Of a stretch of 64,000 nt of DNA, positions 8,571 through 18,457 are shown in pieces (within the stretch, counting starts at the first letter, position 1; every line of letters starts with the position of its first letter). Below the pieces are notes generated by a model. That model was not told the origin of the DNA and did no database searches. It saw nothing but the letters and a program-made list of their open reading frames with translations. The DNA is from Allobosea sp. BK604 (GTDB lineage Bacteria; Pseudomonadota; Alphaproteobacteria; Rhizobiales; Beijerinckiaceae): contig NZ_SLZF01000010.1 in the NCBI RefSeq assembly GCF_004341515.1, positions 248,001 to 312,000 of the forward strand, given 5' to 3'. The position numbers and the translations under genes are program-made.

Positions 8571-9419
8571 TCAGCGCTGCGCCGCCAGCGCATTGGCGAG
8601 CCGGACGAAGCCGGAGACCGGGATCTCCTCGGCCCGGGCCGTCGGATCGATGCCGGCCGCCTCGATCATCGGAACCGGATCGGGAATGACCGCCTTGAGA
8701 CTCTGGCGCAGCATCTTGCGGCGCTGGCCGAAGGCGGCGAGCGTGACCCGCTCCAGCAGCCGCTGCTCGCAAGGCTCGGGATGCTCGCGTGGAACCAGCT
8801 GGACGATCGAGGAGGTGATCTTCGGCTGTGGCACGAAGGCGGTCTTCGGCACGTCGAACAGGATCTTCGTCTCGCAACGCCAGTTCGCCAGCACGGCGAG
8901 GCGTCCGTAATCGGCGCGCTGTTCCGGCGTCGCCACGATCCGCTCGGCGACCTCGCGCTGGAACATCAGCGTCAGCGAGCGCCACCAGGGCGGCCAAGGC
9001 TCGAGGCTGAGCCAGCCGACGAGCAGCGGCGTTCCGATATTATAGGGCAGGTTGGCGACGATGCGCGCCGTCTCGCCCTTGAGATGGACCGAAAGGTCGA
9101 CCGCCAATGCATCGCCGTCGACGACCTCCAGGCGGCCGGGATAATGCTCGGCGATTTCGGCCAGCGCCGGCAGGCAGCGCCGGTCGCGCTCGACGGCGAT
9201 GACACGCGCGGCGCCGTTGGCGAGTAGGGCGCGCGTCAATCCGCCTGGCCCGGGGCCGATCTCGACCACGGTCTCGCCCTCGAGCGGTCCGGCCGCGCGT
9301 GCGATCCGGCCGGTCAGGTTGAGGTCGAACAGGAAATTCTGGCCGAGCGCCTTCTGCGCCATCAGCCCATGCCGCTCGACCACCTCACGCAAGGGCGGCA
9401 ACTCGTCGATCTGGCTCAT
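8571..9419 (-). CDS. rsmA: 16S rRNA (adenine1518-N6/adenine1519-N6)-dimethyltransferase
   Basis: Dimethylates the two adjacent adenosines in the 3' hairpin of 16S rRNA late in 30S assembly (KsgA). 282 residues. The SAM-binding motif [13 protein letters not shown] and the catalytic [11 protein letters not shown] motif are clear, preceded by the family QKALGQNFL. The frame is open further upstream, but ATG 9419 overlaps the pdxA stop as ATGA, the normal coupling for this pair. It is the last gene of the lptF-lptG-lptD-pdxA-rsmA operon. Confidence 0.96.
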   Translation of the reverse strand: MSQIDELPPLREVVERHGLMAQKALGQNFLFDLNLTGRIARAAGPLEGETVVEIGPGPGGLTRALLANGAARVIAVERDRRCLPALAEIAEHYPGRLEVVDGDALAVDLSVHLKGETARIVANLPYNIGTPLLVGWLSLEPWPPWWRSLTLMFQREVAERIVATPEQRADYGRLAVLANWRCETKILFDVPKTAFVPQPKITSSIVQLVPREHPEPCEQRLLERVTLAAFGQRRKMLRQSLKAVIPDPVPMIEAAGIDPTARAEEIPVSGFVRLANALAAQR

Positions 9420-10432
9420 GCGGACTGGCTGCTCTGGTGTGCCGCCATGCGGGCGGCGAGGCGCAATGCGGCGCAGAGGCTGTCCGGCAGCGCCACGCCC
9501 CGGCCGGCAATGTCGAAGGCGGTGCCATGGTCCGGCGAGGTCCGGATGAATGGCAGCCCGAGCGTGACGTTGACGCCCTCGTCGAAGGCGATGGTCTTGA
9601 TCGGGATCAGCGCCTGATCGTGATACATGGCGAGCGCGGCGTCGTAGCCGGCGCGCGCCCGTTCGTGGAACATCGTGTCGGCCGGATAGGGGCCGCGCGC
9701 CGCGATGCCGAGCGCCTTGAGCTGCTCGATCGCCGGCGCGACGATGGCATCGTCCTCCTTGCCGAGCGCGCCGCCCTCGCCGGCATGCGGGTTGAGCCCG
9801 CTGACCGCGAGCCGCGGCTCGGCGATGCCGAAACGGCTCGTAAGCTCGGCTGCGACGATGCGGCCGGTCTCGACGATCAGTTCCGTCGTCAGCAGCGTCG
9901 GCACCGAGCTGAGTGGGACATGGATCGTCACCGGTATGACGGCGAGCGTGTCGCACCAGAGCATCATCACCGGAAGTGGCGGCTTGCCACCATCTGCGGC
10001 CAGATGCGCCAGATATTCGGTATGGCCTGGGTGGCCGAAGCCCGCCGCATAGAGCACGCTCTTGGCGATCGGATTGGTGACCAGCGCCGCCGCGTGACCC
10101 TGCCGCACGGCCGCGACGGCACGGTCGATCGCTTCGATCGTCGCCGCGGCATTCGCGGCATCGGGGCGGCCGGGTTCGGCCGAGACCGGGTGATCGAGCG
10201 GGATGACGGGCAAGGCGTCGGCGAAGAGCGCCTCGGCTTCGTTCCAGCCGCAGGGCGCGATCGGAACATCAAGCCCGAGCCGCTGCGCGAGCCGGCGCAA
10301 ATGCTCGGGATCGGCGAGGCAGGCGAAAGGCGGCAGCGCCGCCTCCTGCCGCTGCCTCCAGGCCAGAAGACCGAGCTCTGGCCCGATGCCCGCCGGATCG
10401 CCTTGCGTCAGAGCGAGCAGTCTGGATGGCAC
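9416..10432 (-). CDS. pdxA: 4-hydroxythreonine-4-phosphate dehydrogenase
   Basis: NAD-dependent oxidation step of DXP-dependent pyridoxal phosphate synthesis. 338 residues. The motifs [28 protein letters not shown] and MYHDQALIP with [12 protein letters not shown] carry the metal-binding histidines. The start is GTG 10432 with a GGAG ribosome site 8 bases upstream. It is coupled to rsmA by a 4-base overlap and follows lptD by only 46 bases, leaving no room for the surA gene often found between them. Confidence 0.95.
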   Translation of the reverse strand: MPSRLLALTQGDPAGIGPELGLLAWRQRQEAALPPFACLADPEHLRRLAQRLGLDVPIAPCGWNEAEALFADALPVIPLDHPVSAEPGRPDAANAAATIEAIDRAVAAVRQGHAAALVTNPIAKSVLYAAGFGHPGHTEYLAHLAADGGKPPLPVMMLWCDTLAVIPVTIHVPLSSVPTLLTTELIVETGRIVAAELTSRFGIAEPRLAVSGLNPHAGEGGALGKEDDAIVAPAIEQLKALGIAARGPYPADTMFHERARAGYDAALAMYHDQALIPIKTIAFDEGVNVTLGLPFIRTSPDHGTAFDIAGRGVALPDSLCAALRLAARMAAHQSSQSA

Positions 10433-10478
10433 GTCGTTCTCCAGGGGGGCGGGCGCCCCGGCCGAATGCCGCCCCGCC

Positions 10479-13013
10479 TCAGCGCGTGCCCGATACGCCG
10501 TCGCCCGTGGACTGGCCGAGATTCTGCGAATAGCTGATCTCGCCCAACGTCCTCAGCTCCAACCGGAACATCACGGTGCGCGAATCCTTGTTCGTTCCGC
10601 CCATCGCCCGGTCGGCATAGGCCTGCGTATAGGACACGTCGAAGACCGTGCATTCATCGGTGTAGTTGATGCCGAAATTCATCGAAGCCGTCTGGAACGG
10701 CGTCGTGTTCGGATAGGGCGGAACGAAAAGCGCGGGGTTCAGTTGGGCGGCCTGATACTGGTTGCGCCAGAGCTCGCGGTCGTACTTGTACTTGTCGAGG
10801 TCGAACAGCACGCCGGCGCGCACGCGCCAATATTGCGCCACCTCGACCGAGCCGTTCAGGCCGAGGCCCTCGCGCCGGCGCGGGATGCCGAGTTCGGGCT
10901 GGGGCTCGTACCGGCCGTAATTGACGGAGGTCGTGAACTTGCCGGTCGAATAGCTCGCCGACGCATCCACGCGCTGCGCCTCGAGCGTGCTCTCGTCGAA
11001 GCGCGCCGCGCCGGCGAAGAGCAGGCCCTTGAACGGCGAAAGCTGCGCGCGGGCGACGAAATCGGACTTATCCGTATCGAGACCCGAGTCGAGGCCGGTA
11101 TTGATCAGGTCCGGCTGCGTGTACGAGTTGCGGCCGCCCAGTTGGTAGGACTGGCCGACCAGCACATTGGCATAGGCCTGCGAGCCGAAGCGGCCGGTAT
11201 AGAGCATGCCGACATTGGCGCGGGTGCCGCCTTCGACGCGGTCATAGCCCGAGAACTTGCCGTTCCACTCGAACAGGTTGTTGGTATCGAAGACGAGGCT
11301 CTGTGCATCCTCGTTGGCGATGCGCAAGCTGTTCGTCTCGTTCGGCCGGGCAATGATCTGCGCCACCGGCTCGAAGATATGCGTGCCCCAGCCATTCGTC
11401 TTCGCCACGAACGGATAGCGGTACATCAGGCCGACACCCGGCATGACGCGGCCGAAGACGTCGTCCGACGCGTCGGCGATCGTGGCGACGTTATAGTTCG
11501 GATACCCGGTCGTGTTCGGGTTGATCGAGAAGATGTCGGCCCGCAACTGGGCGTAGGGCGTCCACATCTGGCCGAGCGGGTCGATGAAGTTGCGCCGCCA
11601 GGAGACCTCGGCCGTAGCGCGAGCGACCGAGCCGGCGATGCCACGCACCAGGCAGGTGTTCTTCTGATAGATCGCACAGCCGTCGTAGAGCGCGTTGGGC
11701 TGGGTGAAGAGATAGGTCTGCTGGACCGGCAGTTGCTTGAAGGCCGCCTTCTCGCGATTGAGATAGGTGACATTGACGTTGAACTCGACCTCGCCGCCGA
11801 GGAAGGACGGCTTGTGGACGCGCTTGTCGTAATCGAGCACCGGCAGCACCGTCGGCTGCTGCTTCTGCCAATCGTAGGATGACAGCGTCTGGAAATAATA
11901 GCCGCGCAGGTCGAACCAGGCGGTCGAGCTCTGGCCGTTGAGATAGGCGGTCGAGATCGATTCCTGCAGGAAGGTCGTCGCGCTGATGCTCTCGCTCTTG
12001 ATCCGGTAGTTCTTCCAGAACCAGCGATCGGTGGACATCGCGAGGTCCCAGCCGAAATTCCAGCGCGGGTTGATGAAGAACTTGCCGGAGGTCTCGAGCG
12101 AGCCGCGGAAGGTCTTGTCGCCCGCGCCATAGGGCGAGGCCAGGAACGCGTCGGGGTCGGCCTGGAAGATGCCGGCCGCGCGGATGTTGTAGGAGCCGTT
12201 CTCGAGACGATGGCGCCATTCCGCCTGGCCGAGGAAGCCCTGCCGCGACAGCAGGGTCGGCGTCAGCGTCACGTCGTAGTTCGGCGCGAGATTGATGAAA
12301 TAGGGCATGCCGACGCCGAAGCCGACAGCGCCGGTATTGAGGAAAGTCGGCGCCAGGAAGCCGGTCTTGCGCTTCACCGTCGAATCCGGGCCCGACATAT
12401 ACGGGATATAGGCGAGCGGAATTCCGGCGAATTCGACCCGCGAATCCTCGTAATAGATCGTCTGCTCGGACTTCTTGTGGATGATCCGTGCCGAGCGAAC
12501 CTGCCAGAGCGGCGGCCGCTCCGGATGCTCCTTGCACGGCTCGCAGGCGGTGTAGATGCCCTTCTCGAAGACGAAGGTCTCGCCGTCGGTGCGCTCGGCC
12601 CGCGGCGCGGTGAAGCGCGTCTTGTCCGGGTTCACGACGCGCAGCGAATCGATGAATCCGTCGCGGAAGTCATCGGTCAGGTTGAAGCGGTCGCCGGTGA
12701 TGACGGTGCCGTTGGACTCGGTGATGCGGGCATTGCCGGTCGCGACCACGCGCTTGCTGGCGCGGTCATAGGTAACCTTGTCGGCCTCGATCGTGCGGCC
12801 CTGATACAGGATCTGCACGTCGCCGACGGCGGAAACGGAATTGTTCTTGTTGTCGTAGACGAGCTCGCGAGCGTCGACGACCATGCGCTCCTGCGGCTTC
12901 TGCGGCGCCTGGGCCTGAGCCCATGCGTCGCCAGCCGGCAGGACGTAGGCCAGGCTCGAGACGAGCGCAGTCGCCGCGGCCAAGCGCGCCATTCGTCTCA
13001 CGCCAGACGCCAT
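10479..13013 (-). CDS. lptD: LPS-assembly outer membrane protein LptD
   Basis: Outer-membrane beta-barrel that inserts LPS into the outer leaflet, working with LptE and the periplasmic LptA bridge. 844 residues. Signal peptide to about 32 (ending AWAQ), then an OstA-like N-terminal jellyroll ([27 protein letters not shown]), then a long aromatic-rich barrel of alternating strands. Cysteines occur as CEPC in the N-terminal part and as an isolated pair (DGC, NTC) in the middle. It is 36 bases downstream of lptG. A TTAACCAT motif (13029-13036) lies in that gap. Confidence 0.95.
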   Translation of the reverse strand: MASGVRRMARLAAATALVSSLAYVLPAGDAWAQAQAPQKPQERMVVDARELVYDNKNNSVSAVGDVQILYQGRTIEADKVTYDRASKRVVATGNARITESNGTVITGDRFNLTDDFRDGFIDSLRVVNPDKTRFTAPRAERTDGETFVFEKGIYTACEPCKEHPERPPLWQVRSARIIHKKSEQTIYYEDSRVEFAGIPLAYIPYMSGPDSTVKRKTGFLAPTFLNTGAVGFGVGMPYFINLAPNYDVTLTPTLLSRQGFLGQAEWRHRLENGSYNIRAAGIFQADPDAFLASPYGAGDKTFRGSLETSGKFFINPRWNFGWDLAMSTDRWFWKNYRIKSESISATTFLQESISTAYLNGQSSTAWFDLRGYYFQTLSSYDWQKQQPTVLPVLDYDKRVHKPSFLGGEVEFNVNVTYLNREKAAFKQLPVQQTYLFTQPNALYDGCAIYQKNTCLVRGIAGSVARATAEVSWRRNFIDPLGQMWTPYAQLRADIFSINPNTTGYPNYNVATIADASDDVFGRVMPGVGLMYRYPFVAKTNGWGTHIFEPVAQIIARPNETNSLRIANEDAQSLVFDTNNLFEWNGKFSGYDRVEGGTRANVGMLYTGRFGSQAYANVLVGQSYQLGGRNSYTQPDLINTGLDSGLDTDKSDFVARAQLSPFKGLLFAGAARFDESTLEAQRVDASASYSTGKFTTSVNYGRYEPQPELGIPRRREGLGLNGSVEVAQYWRVRAGVLFDLDKYKYDRELWRNQYQAAQLNPALFVPPYPNTTPFQTASMNFGINYTDECTVFDVSYTQAYADRAMGGTNKDSRTVMFRLELRTLGEISYSQNLGQSTGDGVSGTR

Positions 13014-13049
13014 ACGCTCAACCCTAAATTAACCATAGGCACAGTACTG

Positions 13050-14141
13050 TTACCCATCTTCCTGGTGCAGGAGGGCGAGAGCGCCGAGCAACGTCCCCAC
13101 AATTGCCGGCAGCCAAGCGGCCACCGGTGGGTTGACGATCCCCGATGCGCCCAGCTCCTCGGATAATTGCGTCGCAACATAGAGCACGAACCCAGCCGCT
13201 ACGCCACCTATCACCAACTTGGTGACGCCACCAAACCTGAAAAATCTTAAGGAAACGGATGCTGCCACCAGCACCATGGCCAGCAGCAGCAGCGGCCTGG
13301 CCATAAGTGACTGATAACGCAGCTCGTATCGGGTCGTATCGAGGCCTGCTCTTTGTGTCCGTTCGATGACCCCCGGCATCGACCAGAAGCCGACGGAATC
13401 CGGCGGGGTGAAGCTTTGCCGCAACTGATCGGGCTCCAGTGTCGTCGCGAGCAAATAGGTCGTGTAGCTCTGTGGCTCTTCCGTGGCGGAAACCACCCGC
13501 GCGTCGGTCAATTCCCAATAGCCCCGATACAGCACCGCCTCGCGCGCCTCGATGCGCTCGCTGAAGCCACCCTCGGGGTTGAAGGCGAAGATCGCGACCT
13601 GCGACAGGCCATTGCCTTCGGGCAGGGCGGCCGCAGCGCGGATAATGGCCTGGCCGTCGACGCTGCGCTGGCGAATCCAGATGTCCTGCCCGGTGCCGGC
13701 GGCCTGGCCGGCACGGGCGAATATCGCCGCCTCCAGCGTCGTCGCGCGCCGCTTCATCTCGGCTGCGAGCGGGTTGTAGACCATGATCGAGACGAGCCCG
13801 ACCAGTACCGCCACCAGCGCTGCCGGCTGCAGGAATTGCCAGGCCGAGACGCCGACCGAGCGGGCGACGACAAGCTCGAGCTTCCGGCTGAGCGTCAGCA
13901 GCGCGAACATGCCGCCGAACAGCACGGCGAAGGGAAAGATCTGCTCGGCCACCGCCGGCGCGCGGAACAGCGCGAGCTGGATGACCTTGGGCGTGGTGGC
14001 GAGCGGCGAATCGCCGGCGCGCCGCATCAGCTCGACGAAATCGAGCGTCAGCACCAGGAAGAAGAAGGTGCCGAAGACGCTGAGGATCGAGCGCGCGAAG
14101 CGCTTCGTCAGATAGCGGCCGAAAGTCGAGACGAGCAGCAT
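13050..14141 (-). CDS. lptG: LPS export ABC transporter permease LptG
   Basis: One of the two YjgP/YjgQ permeases of the LptB2FG exporter, which extracts LPS from the inner membrane. 363 residues. Membrane helices near the N-terminus (about 13-33, 57-80, 98-118) and a C-terminal set (from about 270), flanking a large periplasmic beta-jellyroll, as in LptG. Its ATG shares one base with the lptF stop (TGATG), so the two are translationally coupled. LptB is not in the window. Confidence 0.93.
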   Translation of the reverse strand: MLLVSTFGRYLTKRFARSILSVFGTFFFLVLTLDFVELMRRAGDSPLATTPKVIQLALFRAPAVAEQIFPFAVLFGGMFALLTLSRKLELVVARSVGVSAWQFLQPAALVAVLVGLVSIMVYNPLAAEMKRRATTLEAAIFARAGQAAGTGQDIWIRQRSVDGQAIIRAAAALPEGNGLSQVAIFAFNPEGGFSERIEAREAVLYRGYWELTDARVVSATEEPQSYTTYLLATTLEPDQLRQSFTPPDSVGFWSMPGVIERTQRAGLDTTRYELRYQSLMARPLLLLAMVLVAASVSLRFFRFGGVTKLVIGGVAAGFVLYVATQLSEELGASGIVNPPVAAWLPAIVGTLLGALALLHQEDG

Positions 14142-15334
14142 CAGGCGCGCCGCAGCCGTGCCGTCAGGCCGTTGATCGGGATCATCAGCGGCTCGAAGAG
14201 CCGCGTCAGCCAGGGCCGCAGCCGGTTGCCGTAGAGAATCAGCGCGATCGAGATCACGATGGTCACCAGCGGCAGCACGTAGAGCAGGACGACCGCGAAG
14301 GGCGAGCGCACGCTCGCGGTCCAGGCGGCATAGGCTCCGATGCGCACCGCGCCGACGATCAGGATCGCGGCCTGGATCGCGGCGTTGCGCCCCTGTCGCG
14401 TCGTGCGCGCCTCGCCGAGCACGGCGAAAGCGACGAGCATGAAGGCGATCGGATAGAGCGGTGCCGAGAGCCGGTTGTGCAGTTCGGCGCGGAACCGGCC
14501 GGCCTGGATCTGGTAATAGCCCTCGTTCGGGTCCTGGTTGAGCAGGGCCCAGGTCGTGCGCTCGCGCGGCTTGTAGACCACCTTGTCGCCGCTGCCCTCG
14601 CCGTCGCCGCCGGTCGAGTCGCCCGACAGCGCCGAGAGGTTGAGGGCGTAGCGCTCGAAGGAGATGACCGAGGTCGCGTCGCTGCTCTTAGTCTCGCGCT
14701 GGATCGTGCCTTTTTCCAGCATCAGGAAGCTGTTGCCATCGGCTTCGACCGTGCGGCCGCGCTCGGCGATATAGACAGCCGGCTGGTTGGGGTCGCGCCG
14801 GTCCTGCATGAAGATGCCGAGCAGCGCGTCGCCCTGCTTCTCGCGATAGTGGAAGGTGACGCCCGAATCGAGCGCGACGAACTGGCCTTCCTTGACGATA
14901 TTGGCGACGAAATCGGCGCGGATCAGCGTGATCAGGTCGCGCAATGCGCGAAAACCCGCCGGCATCACCGAGATCGACATCCAGCCGACCAGGAGCGACG
15001 CGGCGATGGTCAGCACGACGAAGGGCCGGGTCAGCCGGTGCGGCGCGATCCCGGAGGCGTTCATCACGATCAGCTCCGAATCGCCGTTGAGCTTGTTGAG
15101 CGTGTAGAGCGTCGCCATGAACAGCGCGACCGGCGTGATGCCCGCGATCAGCGCCGGCAGCGAGAGCAGCGTCACCGTGAAGAAGATATAGACGGTCTGG
15201 CCCTTGCCGGTGATCAGGTCGACCTCGCGCAGCGCCTGCGTCACCCAGATCACGCTCGTCAGCCCGACCAGAATCACGATCGCCGCAAGTGCGGCCATCT
15301 TCAGGATGTAGCGGTCGATGAGGAGCAGACGCAC
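14141..15334 (-). CDS. lptF: LPS export ABC transporter permease LptF
   Basis: Partner permease of LptG in the LPS exporter. 397 residues from the start chosen. Two or three N-terminal helices ([37 protein letters not shown]), a periplasmic jellyroll in the middle and three C-terminal helices. The open frame runs up to 15439, but that would add an unlikely 35-residue leader across the pepA promoter. GTG 15334 gives [12 protein letters not shown] and has a GGAAG ribosome site, so I prefer it. It is the first gene of the lpt operon and divergent from pepA. Confidence 0.92.
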   Translation of the reverse strand: MRLLLIDRYILKMAALAAIVILVGLTSVIWVTQALREVDLITGKGQTVYIFFTVTLLSLPALIAGITPVALFMATLYTLNKLNGDSELIVMNASGIAPHRLTRPFVVLTIAASLLVGWMSISVMPAGFRALRDLITLIRADFVANIVKEGQFVALDSGVTFHYREKQGDALLGIFMQDRRDPNQPAVYIAERGRTVEADGNSFLMLEKGTIQRETKSSDATSVISFERYALNLSALSGDSTGGDGEGSGDKVVYKPRERTTWALLNQDPNEGYYQIQAGRFRAELHNRLSAPLYPIAFMLVAFAVLGEARTTRQGRNAAIQAAILIVGAVRIGAYAAWTASVRSPFAVVLLYVLPLVTIVISIALILYGNRLRPWLTRLFEPLMIPINGLTARLRRA

Positions 15335-15373
15335 GCTTTCGCTTCCGGTTTGGCCAGCAAGGTCCTGGCGCCC

Positions 15374-15402
15374 TTGGACGGTTCGCCAAACACCCCCTAT
15401 GG
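15374..15402 (+). promoter_or_regulatory. Candidate promoter of pepA-holC
   Basis: TTGGAC (15374-15379), a 17-base spacer and CTATGG (15397-15402), with an overlapping TATAGC at 15403-15408 as an alternative -10. It lies in the divergent lptF-pepA gap and would give a leader of roughly 80 bases to pepA. Confidence 0.4.
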
Positions 15403-15492
15403 TATAGCCTTGATTATGGCGCAAACGGGAATCGTCCACGCCTTCGTCATTGCCCCTCTTCGATCCCTATTCCCCCCAATTGTGAGCAGCTT

Positions 15493-16986
15493 ATGTCGCA
15501 GCGCCTGAAGCTTGATGTCAAAGCCCTGACCGCCATTGGGGCCGAGGACCTCGTCATCCTCGTCTCGGACCGGCTGACGCCGGCCAAGGTCGCCGAGGAA
15601 TGGCTGGGCGAGGGCACGCGGGCGCTGCTCGCACGCGCCGCCGCGGCCGAACGCTTCAAGGGCAAGGCGCTTTCCGGCCTGACGGTGCTGGCTCCCGACG
15701 GCGCCGGCTACGAGCGCCTGATCGTCATCGGCACGGGCCCTGCCGGCGAGCGCGACAAGCTCGATTTCGCCAAGCTCGGCGGCGCCATCGCCGGCAAACT
15801 GGGCAGCGGCCGCTCCGCCGATGTCATCGCCGCCCTGCCGGAGAGCGAGATCAGCGCCGACGAGATCGCCCAGATCGGTCTCGGCCTCAGGCTGCGCGCC
15901 TATGCTTTCGATCGCTACAAGACCAAGAGCAAGGAGAAGGACGAGGCTGAGCCGATCGCCGTGACCTTGCGCGTCGCTGATTCCTCAGGTGTGAAGAAGG
16001 CGCTGAAAGCGCGCGAGGCGATCGCGGCGGGCGTCGAGGTCGCTCGCGACCTCGTGAACGAGCCGCCGAACGTGCTCTATCCCGAGGAATTCGCTGACCG
16101 TGCCGCCAAGCTGGAGAAGCTCGGCGTCGAGATCGAGATCCTCGACGAGAAGCAGCTCAAGAAGATCGGCATGCGCGCGCTGCTCGGCGTCGGCCAGGGC
16201 TCGCGCCGCGAAAGCCGCGTCGTGGTGATGCGCTGGAACGGTGCCAAGTCGAGCGTCCAGCCGGTCGCCTTCATCGGCAAGGGCGTGACCTTCGACACCG
16301 GTGGCATCTCGCTGAAGCCGGGCGCCGGCATGGAGGACATGAAGGGCGACATGGCCGGCGCAGCCTGCGTCACCGGCCTGATGCATGCGCTCGCCGCCCG
16401 CAAGGCCAAGGTCAATGCCGTCGGCGTCATCGGCCTGGTCGAGAACATGCCGGACGGCAATGCCCAGCGCCCCGGCGACATCGTCACTTCGCTATCCGGC
16501 CAGACCATCGAGATCATCAACACCGATGCCGAGGGCCGGCTCGTGCTGGCCGATGTGCTCTGGTACACGCAGGAGCGCTTCAAGCCGCAATTCATGGTCA
16601 ATCTGGCGACCCTGACCGGCGCGATCCTGGTCGCGCTGGCGCAGGAGAATGCCGGCCTGTTCTCGAACAGCGATGAGCTCAGCGAGCGCCTGACCGTAGC
16701 GGGGAAGGCGACGGGCGAGACGGTCTGGCGCATGCCGCTCAGCCCCGGCTACGACAAGATGATCGATTCCAAGTTCGCCGACATGAAGAACTCTGCCGGC
16801 CGCTATGGCGGCTCGATCACCGCCGCCCAGTTCCTGCAGCGTCATGTCAACGACACGCCCTGGGCCCATCTCGACATCGCCGGCACCGGCATGAACTCGC
16901 CGAATTCCGACGTGAACCGCTCCTGGGGCTCGGGCTGGGGCGTGCGCCTGCTCGATCGGCTGGTCGCCGATCACTACGAGAGCTGA
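15493..16986 (+). CDS. pepA: Leucyl aminopeptidase (M17 family)
   Basis: Cytosolic two-metal aminopeptidase removing N-terminal residues from peptides. 497 residues. The catalytic C-terminal domain has [15 protein letters not shown] and the M17 signature [12 protein letters not shown], which supplies metal ligands and the catalytic arginine. The N-terminal 170 residues form the usual macrodomain-like part. In some bacteria PepA also binds DNA; nothing here tests that. It is followed 49 bases later by holC, a pairing common in proteobacteria. Confidence 0.95.
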   Translation: MSQRLKLDVKALTAIGAEDLVILVSDRLTPAKVAEEWLGEGTRALLARAAAAERFKGKALSGLTVLAPDGAGYERLIVIGTGPAGERDKLDFAKLGGAIAGKLGSGRSADVIAALPESEISADEIAQIGLGLRLRAYAFDRYKTKSKEKDEAEPIAVTLRVADSSGVKKALKAREAIAAGVEVARDLVNEPPNVLYPEEFADRAAKLEKLGVEIEILDEKQLKKIGMRALLGVGQGSRRESRVVVMRWNGAKSSVQPVAFIGKGVTFDTGGISLKPGAGMEDMKGDMAGAACVTGLMHALAARKAKVNAVGVIGLVENMPDGNAQRPGDIVTSLSGQTIEIINTDAEGRLVLADVLWYTQERFKPQFMVNLATLTGAILVALAQENAGLFSNSDELSERLTVAGKATGETVWRMPLSPGYDKMIDSKFADMKNSAGRYGGSITAAQFLQRHVNDTPWAHLDIAGTGMNSPNSDVNRSWGSGWGVRLLDRLVADHYES

Positions 16987-17035
16987 TTCGATCCCTGCGC
17001 CACCTGGCGCAGTGCACTGATATGAAAGGGATTTC

Positions 17036-17488
17036 GTGGCCGAAATCCTGTTCTACCATCTCCAGTCGCGCCCGCTCGAGCAGGTCCTGCCGACCTTGCT
17101 CGACCGCTCGCTGGCGCGCGGCTGGCGGGCGGTGGTCGAGATGTCTAGCAGCGAGCGCCTGGCTGCGCTCGACGACCATCTCTGGACCTATGCCGACGAG
17201 AGCTTCCTGCCGCATGTCACGGCGGCCGATCCCGACGCCGCCAACAACCCGATCGTGCTGACCACGAAGCCGGAAAATCCCAACCGCGCGCAGGTTCGGT
17301 TCTGCGTCGAAGGGGTCCGCATTCCCGACGCATTGCAGGACTACGAGCGCATCGTCCTGATGTTCGACGGCGACGATCCCGACGCGCTCGCAGCGGCCCG
17401 CGAGGATTGGCGCAAACTCAAGGCGCTCGGCGAGAGCGCCACCTATTGGCAGCAGGATGAAACCGGCCGCTGGGAGAAGAAAGCGTGA
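17036..17488 (+). CDS. holC: DNA polymerase III chi subunit
   Basis: Clamp-loader accessory subunit that contacts single-stranded-DNA-binding protein. 150 residues. The pattern EILFYHLQSRPLEQVLPTLLDRSLARGWRAVV and LWTYADESFLPH is characteristic of HolC, with ENPN and ERIVLMFDGDDPDA further on. The start is GTG 17036 with an AAAGGGA ribosome site. Its stop overlaps the GTG of the next gene (GTGA), so the downstream lipoprotein is probably translated from the same message. Confidence 0.93.
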   Translation: MAEILFYHLQSRPLEQVLPTLLDRSLARGWRAVVEMSSSERLAALDDHLWTYADESFLPHVTAADPDAANNPIVLTTKPENPNRAQVRFCVEGVRIPDALQDYERIVLMFDGDDPDALAAAREDWRKLKALGESATYWQQDETGRWEKKA

Positions 17489-17892
17489 GACTACCTGTTC
17501 TGTTCGCCTGTGCCGTGGCCCTGGGCGGCTGTTCCGTCGATATCGGCGGCTTCTCCTTCACCCAGGATTCAAGCGGCACCCGCACGAGCAGCGTCTCCGC
17601 CCGCGCGTCCACTCAGGAAGCGTTGCTCGGACCGGACGGGGAATGCGAGGCCAATGCCTCTCTCGATCCCTCCACGCGCCCGCTGCCGAAAGAGATCGCG
17701 CTCGGCATCACCGAATGCGAGCTGGTCAAGCTCAAGGGCTCGCGCCCGACCGACGTCCTGATCGGCGAGAGCGGCAAGGGGCAGCGCGAGGTCCAGGTGC
17801 TCTACTCCGAGCCCGGGGCCCGGGAGATCTACATGTTCACCGATAATCGCCTGAGCCGGATCAACAAGCCGGGACAGGGGCCGCAGGGTTAA
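17485..17892 (+). CDS. Small lipoprotein of unknown function
   Basis: 135 residues. The N-terminus is a lipoprotein signal: basic MRLP, hydrophobic core and an LGGC lipobox with the lipidated cysteine at 16. A serine/threonine-rich linker follows, then a compact domain with cysteines in GECEAN and ITECELVKLKG and a C-terminal YMFTDNRLSRINKP stretch. The last resembles beta-strand segments of small outer-membrane lipoproteins such as the SmpA/BamE type, but I cannot assign it. The GTG start overlaps the holC stop by four bases. Confidence 0.75.
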   Translation: MRLPVLFACAVALGGCSVDIGGFSFTQDSSGTRTSSVSARASTQEALLGPDGECEANASLDPSTRPLPKEIALGITECELVKLKGSRPTDVLIGESGKGQREVQVLYSEPGAREIYMFTDNRLSRINKPGQGPQG

Positions 17893-17948
17893 GCGGCAAG
17901 TCTGGACGACAGTACTGAGGGGACGATCGGCGTCCGAGGGCTTTGGCG

Positions 17949-18434
17949 GTGCGGCGCGTAGACATGATGAGGGCGACGGCGGCGCTGCTCGCTGGTGTTG
18001 CGGTGGCAGCGGTGTCGCGGCAAGCGACGGCGCAGGTCGTCGATTTTCGTTCGTCGGACCAGGAGATGAACCGCGCGATCGCGCAGGCCCGCAAGACGCT
18101 GCCGAATTTCGTCGCGCTCTATCGTGCCGGCAAAGGGCAGCGCCATGCGGTCAAGGTCGCGATTCCCTACGGCCCCGGCCGGCGGGAGCATATCTGGATG
18201 AATCTGACCGCGATCGAAGGCGATGTTTTCGCCGGGCGCATCGCGAATGATCCTGTTCACCTCGACGGCCTGCACAATGGCGATGCCTATCGCGCAGAGC
18301 AGTCGGTGGTGACCGACTGGAACTATATGTCCGGCGGGATGATGCATGGCAGCTATACGACGCGTGTCGCGCTGAAGAAGCTGTCGCCCGAGCAGGTCAG
18401 GGAACTCGGCCTGAAGCTGGCGCCGCTGCCCTGA
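17949..18434 (+). CDS. Exported DUF2314-family protein
   Basis: 161 residues from GTG 17949. Signal peptide in the first ~28 residues (MMRATAALLAGVAVAAV...ATAQ). The mature part has DQEMNRAIAQARKTLPNFVALY, EHIWMNL and DWNYMSGGMMHGSYTTR, the pattern of the DUF2314 (YegJ-like) family, whose function is unknown. Start choice: TTG 17943, GTG 17949 and ATG 17964/17967 are in frame; GTG 17949 has GAGGG 8 bases upstream and the others lack a site. It is convergent with the ABC-F gene, whose stop is 23 bases away. Confidence 0.75.
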   Translation: MRRVDMMRATAALLAGVAVAAVSRQATAQVVDFRSSDQEMNRAIAQARKTLPNFVALYRAGKGQRHAVKVAIPYGPGRREHIWMNLTAIEGDVFAGRIANDPVHLDGLHNGDAYRAEQSVVTDWNYMSGGMMHGSYTTRVALKKLSPEQVRELGLKLAPLP

Positions 18435-18457
18435 AACGTGTCGCCCGGGCTCCCGCC

